Assembly (NCBI GenBank): GCA_008802785.1
Contig: VUYT01000014.1
Location: forward strand, 62,001 to 126,000
Length of the DNA: 64,000 nucleotides
From: Symmetrospora coprosmae
Lineage: Eukaryota; Basidiomycota; Cystobasidiomycetes; Symmetrosporaceae
Direction of reading: 5' to 3'
Shown here: piece by piece, positions 22,579-34,008 of the stretch
How the letters are laid out: each line of letters starts with the position of its first letter
Numbering within the stretch: the first letter of the stretch is position 1
Notes under the pieces: generated by a model
What the model was told of the DNA's origin: nothing
Database searches by the model: none
What the model saw: only the letters and a program-made list of their open reading frames with translations
Position numbers and translations under genes: made by a program

Positions 22579-24462
22579 ATGCCTGCCTTCTCGACGCTGC
22601 TCTCTGCGACCGCCGCTGCTGTCACCTTCCTCGCAGCGGGGCCTGGCGCAGTCCGCGCGCAGGGGTACGTCTGACGCGCACCGTGCTTGTTTGTCGGCAA
22701 GCAAGCAAGCAATGGAGCTGAGGGTATTCGTCTGACATTGCAGACCCGATGGTAACCCTTGGACCGGCGTAGGGTCCGCGTCCTTCTACTGGCACAATCG
22801 ATGTCAGTCTGCAGTGTTGCTGTGCCTGCATCCATTCGTCTCTGCCCATCTCGCAAGGGCGGGAGCCTAGAAACGAAGACGATGCTGGTACAGTGTAAGA
22901 GAGAAGAGTATGATGCTGATTGTCGATGAGCTGCCTTCGTTCACCCACCTCACTGGATCCCTCCGCCACTCGGGCACGTCAACTCATAAGATCACGGCTG
23001 CTTGGGTAGGACACACTCCCAAGTGCCAGCCGATACGCAAGCTGATAGTCCGTACCTTTGTGACCTTAGCAATGGCTGTCTACGGCGACTACGAGTCGCT
23101 CTGCCCGCGCCAGTTCACCTACGAGTCGCTGCAGCACCAGTACCCCGGGAACCAGAACCAACCGTTCGAAGTCGTCGGCACATTCGGTCCAACACCAAAC
23201 TACGGCTTGACGGGTTTCATGGTTAGAATCGCGGAGATGAATAAGATCCTCATGGTCTTCCGCGGCGCCTTTGGCTGGCAGAACTTCAACGCCACCCTGT
23301 CTCCCTTCCGCGGGGTCGGGTGCGATTCGACATGCATGGCGCACACGGGCGCCCTCGAGGCCTGGGCAGAGGTCAAGGCCGAGACCAACGACATGGAAGT
23401 CATCAAGCGCCGACAGGGCGATCTCGTCTGGAGCGCGGCGGGTCACGGGTTCGGCGGAATGGTCATGCAGGTCGCGGCGCTCGATCTGAAGAGCAGGGGT
23501 TTCCTGTTCTCGGCACACTCGTTCGGCTCGGCACCCGTGTTCAACCAGGCCGCTGCGCGCCGATGGGACGATCTCTTTGAAGGTACGTACACCCCGGGGC
23601 TCGCTTTTCTACCAGGTCACGCGCTGGCTTCGCTCCTCGGCTGACTCCTCCCTCCGTACTGTGCCCAGGCGACGCGTCGCAGCGCACAGTGGCCAACGAG
23701 GACTCGATTCCCGCCGCCATCCCCTTCAACGGCAAGTACCTTGCGAACGGCACCGTCTCGGACTCGGAGTACGCCTTTGTCGGCACGGGTATCCACGTGT
23801 ATGGCTCTGGCAACCCCATGTACGGCCAGCACTTTGGTGAGTTGCCCCCCCCTCGCCCCTTCCCGCTGTGTCCCACGTTACCTCATGCTGACGTGTGTGC
23901 CGTCCCTGACAGACGTCTGCGTCGACAACCCACGCGATGCCCGCTGCGCCGGCGGCAACAACGAGGCGGACCACTACTTCTACTACACGGTGCGGACAGG
24001 GTCTCCGAGAGGAGAGCGGCTCTGAGCCTGCAGAAGCCCACGCGCTGACACTTCCGCTTGCATCGGCAGGAGATTGGCACCTGCTGCGGCAACGGATATG
24101 ACGCTGCGTACCGGCCGGCCGAAAACTCGCGGATGTTGGCGTCCGAACAGCGCGCCTACAACGCCACGGGGACAGCCCCCGTCCTCTCGGCGCCAGTCAC
24201 GGCTATCCCCGCGCCCGGCACGACCGCCATGCCCAACACGACTGCACTCGCATCCACCGACGCACTCGCGAACGCTACGTCGGTTCTTGAGGGCAACGCG
24301 ACGGCTACGCCTGCGACCACTGCTACTGCTGGGGTTGGCGCGCTCGGCGCGAACGGGCAGCAGGCGGCTAGCACCGAGGCTGTCGAGGGCGCAGCAGGCA
24401 GGCTCGTCGTTCCCGGTGTGGCTGCCGTCGTTGCTGCGGTTGTCGCTGCCGCGGCGCTATAG
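22579..24462 (+). CDS. GPI-anchored lipase-fold protein lacking the serine nucleophile
   Basis: Exons: 22579..22664, 22744..22802, 23070..23582, 23669..23836, 23913..23989, 24070..24462. The N-terminus is a signal peptide ending near GAVRAQG. A class 3 lipase-like core follows (VVGTFGPTPNYGLTGFMVR, KILMVFRGAFGWQN, GHGFGGMVMQVAALDL, SAHSFGSAPVFN). In active family members the nucleophile elbow reads G-H-S-L-G-G; here the serine codon is replaced by glycine (GHGFGG, near 23448). Downstream Asp and His candidates remain (GTGIHVYGSGNPMYG, EADHYFYY). The tail is Thr/Ala-rich with several N-glycosylation sites and ends in a hydrophobic segment (AAVVAAVVAAAAL) typical of GPI attachment. A cell-surface binding or structural role is more likely than lipase activity. 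The 267-bp second intron is long for this genome and could hide another exon. Confidence 0.75.
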
Positions 24463-25076
24463 AGTAGCGTCTGCATTCCGCCTACCGTCGCTCCCACCCT
24501 TCAGTTCCTCCCCAAATAGAAGACCATCTCCTCCAGCATAAGCCCCATCCAATCCTTCCTTCGTGCGGCAGTAGCAGTGACAACGACGTCCTTCACTTCG
24601 GTATCCTTTCGTTCCGTCAGTTTCCGTAGCATGGCATGGCAGCCTTCTCCACACTGCCCTCACTCTCCTCTCATCGGTACTAGTTCTGGAAGGCCCTGCG
24701 GAACCACAAGCCGGCCTTACAGACGTCTGTCGTTAGCTACCACCTCACACTGCGTAATACCGTTACCCAAATCTCCGTTGTCCGTGCCTGCAATGAACTG
24801 GTTCTGCTGCGCTAACAGTCCACACGAGACATAGCCGGCGATAGACACTGACTTGTAGGCAGGAAGGCATCGCCAAGCACCTTTGTACATTGCGCTCACG
24901 AAGAGCTCAACAGGAATACCAGCGTCCGTATGAAGCGAAGCTAAGGGTAGCCGATCTAGCTCATGCTACAGAAGTTACGAAGGGCAGGGAGAGGTGAAGG
25001 CAGTCGAGTAGCGCGTTGCAACACAAACGTTCGGACGTAGAGGCACATGAGTTGCGGTGACTGCCGTCCCCACTTG
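24463..25076. other. Convergent intergenic region
   Basis: This lies between the 3' ends of the lipase-like gene and the MADS-box gene. No feature is supported. Confidence 0.45.
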
Positions 25077-27319
25077 TCATGATCCTGCCCCTTTGGCATC
25101 GGCATGGCCTCCGCTGACAGCTTCTTCCTCCTTCGAGCCATTAGCAGCCGCAGAAGGCGCTGCGCCAATAGTAGGCCACCTAAAGACGCCGTGCGCCTCC
25201 GCGTCGTCCGCGCCATCCTCCTCTTCGCCGTCTCTTGGACCGCCATCCGCGCCCGCGAAGCTCTGACTGTGTCCCTGTCCACTGCCACCAGCGCCGCCTC
25301 CCAGCAGCGGCGCGCCAATGGGGCTGTACCCACTCATGCCCATCCCAAAGGCGCCAGCCGCGCCGCCCGGCCCTCCCGCCGCCAGTGACGCCTGGAATTG
25401 GGCCATGGAGCGGTAGATCTCTGGGAAGAGCTGCGAGGGGGATGTCATATAAGGGTCGGGAAAGGGCATGGCGTGCAGGCTGTGCGAGGGCGCGCTGAGC
25501 GGCGCGCCTCCTGCGCCCTCTCGGCCATTCCCGCCGCTGCTATCGCCGTTCTCGTAGCGAGGCACGCGCGTGTCCATCTCGTCCTCGCTCGACGCGCGCT
25601 CCCCCTTTGCCCCGCTTTCTTCCTCGCCCAAACCAGCTCCACCTTCGCCTGCGTTCGGCGCTTGCTCGCCTACCGGCTCGTCGCGGACGCTCGACTCTGC
25701 CTGCTGCTGTGGGAGGAGGAGGGAGGATTGCTTCATCTGCTGCGTGTGCCTGCGCGGTGGGTGCTGAGCGTGAGCGTGCGCGTGCGAGCTGGACTGCCCG
25801 GGCATTGCGAGCTGCAGCGACGGTTTCCGAGTTGGGGTCGCGCGCCCGCCGCCATTACCATTACCATTGCTGCTGTTGTGCACCAGCGTCGAGGACGCAC
25901 CCTGGTGCCGGGGCGAGGCGGTCGCAGACATGGAGACAGACATGGCCGAGTCGAGGCTGTCCTGCCGACTGGGCCCGCCTCTCGCACCGTTGGGTCCTCC
26001 GTACCCGCTCTGCTGCTGCAAAAGCTGCGGGAAAGTCGGATGTTGCGGATGCGCAGCTTGCTGAGCAGAGGCAGACGTGTCCATCGGGCCCGGGCTGGTG
26101 GTGATGCGTGTGTAGTCATTGCTCTGAGAACGCTCGCCACCCTGCTGCGTCTGGTGTTGAGCGTATTGTGGAGTGCTACCGGAGCCGAATCCGTTGCCAG
26201 AGCTGCTCTGTTGCTGCTGCTGCATGTATGCGAGCGGGTTGCCATACTGCGACTGCGAGTGCGAGGCTGCAGCATAGGCGGCTTGTGCCTGCTGAGAGGG
26301 GTGGAAGAAGCCTGCAAGCGGGTTCCCAAACGCTGGATTGACGTTGGGCACGCCCATTGCGCCGGGATACGACGAGGCGGCAGCGGCAGCGGCGGCCGCC
26401 TGAGCGTAAGGATAGCCGGAGTACAGCGGGTGTCCAGGTGACTGCTGGTACCCATAGGGGTAGGAGTAGGGCATGGCGTTGCTAGCAGGAGGTGCGCCCT
26501 GTGCGAACTGATGGTGGTGAGGCTGGAGTGGGACAGGTGGCGAGATGGAGGGATATGGCTGCGTGGAGCTGTTGCCCGGTGGCGGCATGCGCGTGTGAGA
26601 ATCCCCATTCTGGTCTCTGCTCATACTCCGCTGGTCCAGAGTATTGCTGGCGGGGTCTGCGGGGAAGCCTTGATTGAAGGCAACATCCTGGGCGTTCCCT
26701 GACTCGTCCTCTTCCTCATCGCCGTCCCCGTCCGCGTCGCCCTCATCGTCTTCATCCTCGTCGTCCTCGTCCTCGTCGTCATCGCTCCCGCTTCTCCTCC
26801 TCTTCTTCTTGACTGGGTTGCCTCCAGCGCCGCTTGTGCGGCCTGCCACCCCTGCAGCTCCCTTGTTGCTCCCGGCCGCCGCTGCCGCCCCAGCAGCGGC
26901 TGATGTGCCGCTGCCTCCGCCTGCGCGACGGTCGCCCTTGGGTACAAAGCCACGCAAGCCCGTGTCGGCCGTGTCCCCGTACGAGCGGGGGTTGGTGACT
27001 TCGACGTTGGACAGGTCGTGGCTCGAGTAGCGGTCGAGGACGGGCTGGAGCTGTCCGGCCGATGTGAATCTGGGGTTGGGGCCCACCAGATAAGGGGTTC
27101 AGTCAGCGTCCTTGCCCTGCAACTTAGTACCATTACGGCGTCCTGCACCTACACATGCAGCTTGCCCGTGTGGCTCCACACGAGCACGGCAATGTCGATC
27201 TGGCACAGGACGCCTAGCTCGTAGGCCTTTTTGAAGAGGCCGTTCCTCCGCTTCCCGAAGGTAACGTTCCTGTTGCGATCATCTTGGATGGGCGCAATCT
27301 GGATCTTGCGGCGGCCCAT
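25077..27319 (-). CDS. MADS-box transcription factor, MEF2/Rlm1 type
   Basis: Two exons, 27319..27153 and 27069..25077, give 719 residues. The protein starts directly with the MADS domain: [20 protein letters not shown], then [20 protein letters not shown] and IDIAVLVWS. The GRRKIQI start and DDRNR sequence put it in the MEF2/Rlm1 (type II) class rather than SRF/Mcm1. Yeast Rlm1 is the target of the cell-wall-integrity MAP kinase, but conservation of that link here is an inference. Behind the DNA-binding domain are a basic patch (KKKRRR), a long Asp/Glu run, then Gln-, Ala-, Ser- and Gly-rich disordered segments typical of activation regions. Many Ser-Pro and Thr-Pro sites could be MAP-kinase sites. 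Confidence 0.9.
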
Positions 27320-28172
27320 AGCGTGCCGTCGGCGGCCAGGGGAGGAGGCCTAGGGAGGATCTGCGCGATGCAGGACGACATGGAGGAGGGAGGAAGGTGG
27401 ACGATTGGACGATTGGACGGTGGATAGTGACCGACAAAGGTGGATGGATGCGTGATTGTCAGTAGCCATATGCATCCCTTGCTCCGCAGCTCTCGCTCTC
27501 GACCAGGCGGCCGCATTGCCTGAAATTGAAGCAGGAAGAGAAGAGCCAGGCCACCGTTCGAAAGTGAGACGCACCTGCCAGTTGTGCCTGCCGTTCCACC
27601 TACCGCGGCTTGCTCGACGTAGAGAATGTCTTGGCACTGGCTCGAGATAGATATCGAATAGGGCAGGATGATGCTATTTCCTGCGGGCGGGTGTCTATAA
27701 CGAGGGAAGACAAAGAGGGAGACGGCGGAGGGCGGAGGGCGGAGGGCGGAGGGCGGAGCCGCAGGGGACAGGAAAGCCCCGAAAATAGACTCGGCCTCAG
27801 GGGCAGAGAGGCAGAAGCAGCTTCGAACGTTGAGCGCAGAGCAAAGGCACTCAGTAAGAGTCTGTAGTGCTGCCTTACTGCTGTCTTCTCAGCGCCGTCG
27901 ATGTTCCATGTGCTTCGCGCTGGTGCTGCTGCTGCTGCGACTCTGCCCGGCGAACTCGAAGCTGGCAGGACAGGCAGGCCGGTGGCGGATGTGCGTGCAT
28001 GACGACGCTCAGCCGGACGCCAATGGTATAGCGCGCCACATCAACCGAAAGCAGCCTCATCGGAGACGCGTACGGTGACTGACAAGGCCTCCGCGTCGAC
28101 ATCGTCCTCGTGTCTTGTGCAAGACTGCTGCGACCGAGAGCGGCGTCCCCTCTCCAAGCACGTGCGACGGAC
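27320..28172. other. Divergent intergenic region
   Basis: This is the shared upstream region of the MADS-box gene (-) and the NAPE-PLD-like gene (+). It contains a 7-bp tandem repeat at 27724-27758. An in-frame upstream ATG at 28110 could extend the hydrolase N-terminus by 21 residues. No other gene is seen. Confidence 0.45.
27724..27758 (+). repeat. Tandem 7-bp repeat (GGCGGAG)x5
   Basis: Five perfect copies of ggcggag lie end to end in the divergent promoter region between the MADS-box and NAPE-PLD-like genes. The G-rich strand could matter for promoter structure, but this is speculative. Confidence 0.9.
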
Positions 28173-30155
28173 ATGCCCGAGGTCAACGGCCACAGCTCAA
28201 CAGGGACAACAGCAACAGCAAGCAACAGCATGGCAGCGTCCGCACCTTCCACCATCTATCTCCAATCCCTCCCATCCTCTGCCCTCCCCGTTCGAGTGCC
28301 AGACGGCCCAGGGCAGCCCGATCCAAAGGCACATCACCTCCCCACAAACAGCGGTTTCGTCAACCCATGGCCCTCGTTCGAGCGCAACCCGGACTCCAAG
28401 ATCGGGCTCGCAGGCGCATGGGACATGCTGCGCGGGAACCCAAACGCCGTCCCTGTCCCGCAGGACCCCAAGGACAGGCCTGTGCAGCTCGTCCGGCCGG
28501 AATGGGACCACGGCCCTGACGGCATCAAGATGACCTGGATAGGACATGCAAGCTGGCTTGTGGGTGCGTCACCTTTCGCCTTCCGAGTCGGATGACGGGT
28601 CGTGTCCCCTTTTCTGCATACCAGTCTGACCGACAGCTCTGCTCGAAACCAGAATTCCCGTCGTCTGCGCAAGAAACTCGCGGCATAACACTCTTGCTTG
28701 ATCCGGTCTGGTCGGAACGCACCTCGCCAGTCTCTTTCGCGGTGAGTCGCTCCAGCCCCTCCTTCCTGAACCAAGCGCGCCACTGAAGCACTCTCTGCTC
28801 CTCGCTCGGCCGCACGATGCAGGGCCCGAAACGTTACACCCCAACTCCCTGTCTCGTCTCGGAGCTCCCCTTCATTGACGGCATCGCGATCTCGCACTCG
28901 CACTACGTGCGCTCCTGCTCCTGCACTTTGGCATCAGACGTTGCACTCTGCTGATAGGCGCCTGTTGCCCATACGTCAGGACCACCTCGATATTCACACC
29001 TTAAATCAGCTCATCGCGCAACAAGCAGGCGACCCACACGGGAGAAGGCTACGTCTCTTCCTTCCGCTTGGGAACAAGAAATGGGCCATGCAGAACTTGA
29101 ATGGCGTGCGGGACGAGGACGTCGTCGAGCTTGACTGGTGGGATGGCGTCGAGCTCTCTAGGGCTAGTACATCACCAGCGTCGCAGGAAGAAAGCCTCAA
29201 AATACAATGTACACCGTCACAGCATTTTGTGAGTCGGTTCACTCGCCGGCGCCCGGCGGTGCGCACGCGGCCCATTGGCATCTCACCGTGCTTGATGATC
29301 CGCCCCTGTGTTGTAGAGCGGACGCACGCCCACGAACATCAATGCAACCCTCTGGTGCGGCTGGCTCTTCTCGTTCTCCAAGGCGTCGCCTGTTTCGCCC
29401 TCTACCGCGCAGGAACCCCACCTAGCATCAACAACACCATCCGCCGCTTCGCCAACCTGCGATCTGACCTTGTTCTTCGCCGGCGATACAGGCTATCGCT
29501 ACGTCCCCTCTGCCCTGTGCAAGCCGCGCTTCTCGCCCGAGTCACCCTATCCCGGCAAAGCGGCGCTCGACACCCTGCCGCGCAACCCTACGTTCGCCTG
29601 GATCGGGCAAAACACTCGCATCGACGCTGCGTTGTTGCCTGTGGGCCTGTTCAATCCCATCGAATGGCAGGCGAACGGTGCGCCGCGTTATTCTTCCCTA
29701 CTCCTCGCCTGTCGTCTCTAGGTTGATCTAATGCGTCCGCTCTGGACCCGGCCGAATCGCCGTGCAGTGCACTGCTCGCCGTGGGACTCTGTAGACGTCC
29801 ACGTGGACCTCAAAACGAGGCTGAGTGTTGCTATGCACTACGGCACGTAAGTCGCTACGCGATCAGGAACAGCCTACAAGGACGGTCGATCGATGCTGAC
29901 GGGCCATTGTCTCTCAGCGTACGTGGGGGTCTGTCTGCATCGTACGAGCCCATCGACATGCCTCTGAACGAGCTCCGTGCGGCGTGCGAGCGAGAGGGGG
30001 TTGCGCACCGGCAGACGACGCCGGGAGAGCGCTTCGCTGTGGCCGGTCCCCTTGCCGGCAGCACGCCAGAGGGTGCAGACAGGACAGCTCGAGCGAGAAG
30101 CGACGGCTCCCTCTTTGCTTTCTGTGACGTGGGCGAGACAGTGGTTGTCGTCTGA
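28173..30155 (+). CDS. NAPE-PLD-type metallo-beta-lactamase-fold hydrolase
   Basis: Seven exons fit: 28173..28563, 28653..28741, 28823..28906, 28980..29228, 29317..29677, 29768..29846, 29918..30155. The fold's zinc ligands are all present: H-S-H-Y-D-H-L-D split by an intron after exon 3, FFAGDTGYR, and the C-terminal histidine in AMHYGT. Family landmarks include TWIGHASWLV, LLLDPVWSERTSP, GPKRYTPTP and QHFSGRTPTNINATLW. Relatives of mammalian NAPE-PLD cleave N-acyl-phosphatidylethanolamines to N-acylethanolamines, usually on inner membranes. An extra ~30 residues separate LWCGWLF from the FFAGDTG strand. The acceptor of exon 2 was chosen at 28652 because it alone keeps the LLLDPVW frame. The start could also be 28110. 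Confidence 0.88.
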
Positions 30156-30516
30156 ACTGAAGCGGCGTTGCATTTACCAAAGGCTTGAGCCGCCTTTCCC
30201 ATACGGCACGTCTCCGCTGACGGGCGGCAATCTGAAAGTGCCCTGATTGCGCTGACTGCATGGCAAGCGCGGAGTCAAGCCACCCACTCTATCGACTCAG
30301 GTCCCGCTGATTTCCCTTTTGCGCAAGCTCGGTAGGGGCCCCTGCCGAAAGGTGTTCAGAGTTCAAAGGTAGCCGCCGCGGTCCGGAGACTCGCCTGTCG
30401 GGCACTAAATCGCCGCTCTATGTGGAGGGGATCCACTACAGCAATACGACCTGCTCGCCTCTCGACAGCCTCGCGTTCTGGACATAGCCGTCTTCATCCC
30501 TCCCGAAGGCGTCAAG
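30156..30516. other. Intergenic
   Basis: A 361-bp space between two same-strand genes. No feature is supported. Confidence 0.4.
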
Positions 30517-31307
30517 ATGCCCGCCCGCCCTATCCGCAGCCGTACCACCCTCGTCGCTGTCATCGCCGGCAGTTTACTGCTCTCCACTGAGCGTGCTCTT
30601 GCCGACAAGGTTGAGATGCGCAAGCTGCCCTCGTACTCTGCCTTCAAGGGCTTTGTCCCTCCCGCTGGCGCGCCAGACGGTCCGTCGTGGCTCGTCCTCG
30701 CGTACGACAAGGCCGACTGGCAGGCTGAAGCCGGGAAAGACGACTGGGATCGGCTCTACACTATCGTGTGGAAGTTGGCAGACGGGAGGATCGTCACGCG
30801 TAAGCCAGGCTATTGGCGCTCTTCGTGCGAACCTGATGGGATTTCTCCCTGACACTGGTGTGTGATACAGAGGAACTGAAAGACAATGCTGCCGGGACAA
30901 GCGCCACTTGCACGCTCGATGGTTGTGCGTGGATCGTCCAGCGCTAGCTTGCGTCATGAGAGCCGTCGACGGACTGACTGCCCTGCCCCTGCCTGCGGCA
31001 GTCACGGGCAACCTGAACTGCAACTACTTGAGCGACGACGCGTCCAAGTCGGACTGCCAGCTGGTGGGTACCGTTCGTCCGAAGTCTGTCCTCAAGTCCG
31101 GGAGGGTCGGCTGATCTTGTGCATTTCGCGCATCCTCCGGCGGACTGCCCTCGCCCTCGGTCTCGACAGCGAGTAGTTCGCGATGACGCTGCAGAAGTCG
31201 ACAAGAACACGGCATGGGTTCGCATGGCGAATGTCAATCTCAAGACGGTCTCGTTCGATGCCGCGGTGCCTGTGGCCAGGCGTGTCAAGCGGCGGGCGGT
31301 ACGGTGA
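30517..31307 (+). CDS. Small secreted protein, unknown function
   Basis: Provisional exons are 30517..30799, 30871..30924, 31002..31067 and 31195..31307, giving about 170 residues. The N-terminus is basic, then hydrophobic (TLVAVIAGSLLLSTERALA), a likely signal peptide cleaved after ALA. The mature part starts with DKVEMRKLPSYSAFKGF, contains a Trp-rich segment, and has four cysteines (TSATCTL, NLNCNYL, SDCQLV), so two disulphides are possible. The last intron needs a weak GTACCG donor to keep the frame, so the C-terminus is uncertain. No family recognised; small size and cysteines would fit an apoplastic or cell-wall protein. Confidence 0.5.
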
Positions 31308-32509
31308 TGCCCACAGGATGACGGATTGGCTTGTGCTCTCTCCTGGAGGACGATGCTGCTGACTATAAGCCTGAGCCCTCTCTCGTCTCTCGTGCCATAC
31401 TGCGTGTGGCCTAGCCAGTCCGTCGCCCTGCAATGTGTTTTCTTCAAGTTGTGTCTCCCTGACCGTCTGAGCCGGGAATGCCAAAGGCAAGCAAGCATTA
31501 GCTCTGTTAGCAAGGTCGTCCGCTCATCGGCGCTCGCCTAACCGGGGTCTTGCTATACATATGGGCACATTGGCTGGCTGGCTCTGAAGCATTAGCGTTG
31601 TTCATCCTTCATCGTAGCTGTCTGCACGATGCTCGGTCGATACGAGGCTCGTGCTCTGAGTAGTCCCCAAGGATGGCAGGCATCACGTGCATGGAAGCAG
31701 TGCCGCTGCTGGCAGGCACGACGCGCGCCAGGCACACACAATTGCAAGCAGACCGAACACGCTTCGACAACAACGACAGTGTCACAACTGCCAGGGCAGT
31801 CACTGATATGACATTGAGGCAGTCCAATTGATGCGCGAAGTGAATATAATAGTACTTCAGTCCACCTGCTGCTCCGGTCCGCCTCGGTCCTGCCACTGCT
31901 GTCCCGGACTCCGCTCTCCTCCTCCGTCAGTTTCGTGGCTACGTCACCACCGAGTTTGGGAAAATCCCGGGCTGGACGGAAAGCTGCCACAAAGGGGTTG
32001 CAGTACTCGTAGTGACCGATGGCCTGGGTGTGGGCCGTCGAACGGTCTGAGAGAAGGTGCTCGTCATATAATACTTACTCTACAGTATCCTGTAGCAGGT
32101 CGCTGTCCTCCATCCTCCGTCCATCTCTCTCACACTCTGCGCTCCCCCCGCCAGCCCTCGGCATCCAGTCTTTTTGGGATCCCGTCGTGTGCAACCACCC
32201 ACTCCGAGTCGCAAAAACGCGTCATTCTGGAGAACCCCTCCCCCATTGTCCAAGAATTCTGCAACTTGTGAGCCGTGACAGGCGAGCGGGCCGACCACCT
32301 CTTTCGCTTCACAACAGACAGGCGCCGGCTATCCCATTGCATCAGTACGAACGCAAGCGCAACGGTATCGGCCAGCAAGGCACTGACCGGTATGCATATT
32401 GCAGCTCAGCTCGACAGTTGCGGCAGATGCCCCTCTTCCGCGCGTGGTCGCCTGGGCTGATGCACCCTTCCTTCTCTGACCGTGTACCTTCAGACGCAGA
32501 CGATAAGCC
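31308..32509. other. Intergenic
   Basis: 1.2 kb with several short open frames on both strands, none with splice support or recognisable protein character. It may include 5' UTR or leader exons of the following gene. Confidence 0.4.
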
Positions 32510-33130
32510 GTGACAATGACGACGTCGAGCAGTCTGGGCTCCGCGTCTGCTTCAATGCACCCTACAGTATCGCCGACCTCGTCGAACGACTCGGACTTTT
32601 CGGTCGCTTCGCTCGCAGACGGGCTCCCACTCGCAAAGAGTGGAAGCGGGAACGAGCGGGACGAAGGCTACAACGAGGACCCCGTCAGCCGCGCTCTGTG
32701 GGTATTTCGTGCCCGTGGCTCTCGGCCTTGCGCGCGGCGTGGCGTGCATCTCTTGCTGACTTGCTGCCCGTCCTGCCGCCCCCCGTTGAACCTGTCGGAA
32801 ACGTCACCAGCCGCCGGTATTCTCGTCTGTGCCCACACTCCTGTCTGCTGAAGTACGAGCACAGCCCAGCTGACGATCGAGCATGTGCCTCTCACTCCCA
32901 CAGTATCGCTCGCGCAATACACGGCTGACCGCTTCGAGGAGTCTGAGAATGCCGCACTCGCCGAGGAGGAGGGCGTGGCTGCCAGCACGGCGATGTCCAA
33001 TTCCACGGCTCAGGATCACGACAAGCGTTCCAAGTGCGAGAAGAGCCAGCGCTCCGAGCGCGATGCTGCTGCGGCGCTGTCAAGGGGCATGCCATCGACG
33101 TCAACCTCGGCCGGCGGGAGGAAGCCGTAA
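32510..33130 (+). CDS. Small unknown protein
   Basis: The most consistent model joins 32510..32697 to 32854..33130 (donor GTGGGT, acceptor AAG), giving about 154 residues. The first exon is Ser/Thr-rich and acidic (NDSDFSVASLADGLP, NERDEGYNEDPVSRAL). The second begins with a beta-like stretch (AQLTIEHVPLTPTVSLAQY) and continues as a charged helix (DRFEESENAALAEEEG) and a basic Ser-rich tail. It lacks a signal peptide or membrane segment. Other acceptors at 32865, 32870 and 32904 break the frame. I do not recognise it; both gene and splice model are tentative. Confidence 0.4.
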
Positions 33131-34008
33131 AAGCGGACTGCAGGGGAGAGCGTGCCTACGGGCATGCAGTCCTTCAGAAGGCGTCAATCCTGTGCAGATT
33201 CACCCGGCCTCTCTCACATGGCTTCGGCCCGCTCCGCACTCCGACTCGGTCGCTCGCTAGCCTTGAGCTAGCCCATCCATCATCAGCAGCAGCCTCGCTT
33301 TTCCGAAGATCTTGCATGTATAAATGCGTACGTCGCATGCAGTGTACGGCACGTCACTCGTCCAAGTCGATGTACATATCGTGATCTCAACCGTGTAGCA
33401 TAGCAGCAGAACATCATGACCGCACGCGAAGCCATGTCGTTCCTGGATGGGCACCCGCACTCGACTCTGGGCGCCTGCTGCTGCGACCCTCTGCCGGATG
33501 TGAGCATGGACGGACGAGCAACCTGTCCCTACGCAGACGGACGGACGGATGCGACGCGGAGTAGGTGTAAGGATGCGGTGACACTGCGACATGCCGGTCC
33601 TCGGTTCAGTCGAGGAGATGGAGATGCCCAAAGATTGGGTCGCGTTTGGAGCGAGCAGCTACTAGCAGCAGAGGCAGCGTCATGTCGATGTCGGTCGAGC
33701 CCGAGGTGAATGCTGGCTGTCTTGTGCAATATCGTGATGTCCATCCGAATCCCGGACCACAAGTATTATCATACCGACTGCCCTGCGGCGACTCTGCGCA
33801 GCTCCAATCACTCAAGCCCTCGACGATTCTGTGCTTGGTGGAGCACCCTGGCAGGCAGATTGGATTGCGCTCGCTCGCTGTCGCTGTGCCCTGCGCACAG
33901 CACAGCATAGCATAGCATAGCATAGCATAGCATAGCATAGCATACCGTTCGAGGGGATCCGGGGAGTGGGCAGACGCGCGAGAGACGAGGTGACCCATCA
34001 ATAGCAGG
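33131..34008. other. Intergenic / 5' region of the Ubc2-like gene
   Basis: No certain gene. A leader exon reading MSMSVEPE before a GTGAAT donor at about 33682-33706 could belong to the Ubc2-like gene, with a ~300-bp intron carrying the CATAG repeat, but I cannot confirm it. Confidence 0.4.
33906..33944 (+). repeat. Tandem pentanucleotide (CATAG)n, about 7.8 copies
   Basis: Seven full perfect copies of catag plus cata lie about 65 bp upstream of the proposed start of the Ubc2-like gene. Confidence 0.95.

Noticed and set aside
25398-26441. Plus-strand open frame opposite the MADS-box gene
   Set aside because: Antisense shadow of a Gln/Ser/Ala-rich exon; composition is not protein-like.
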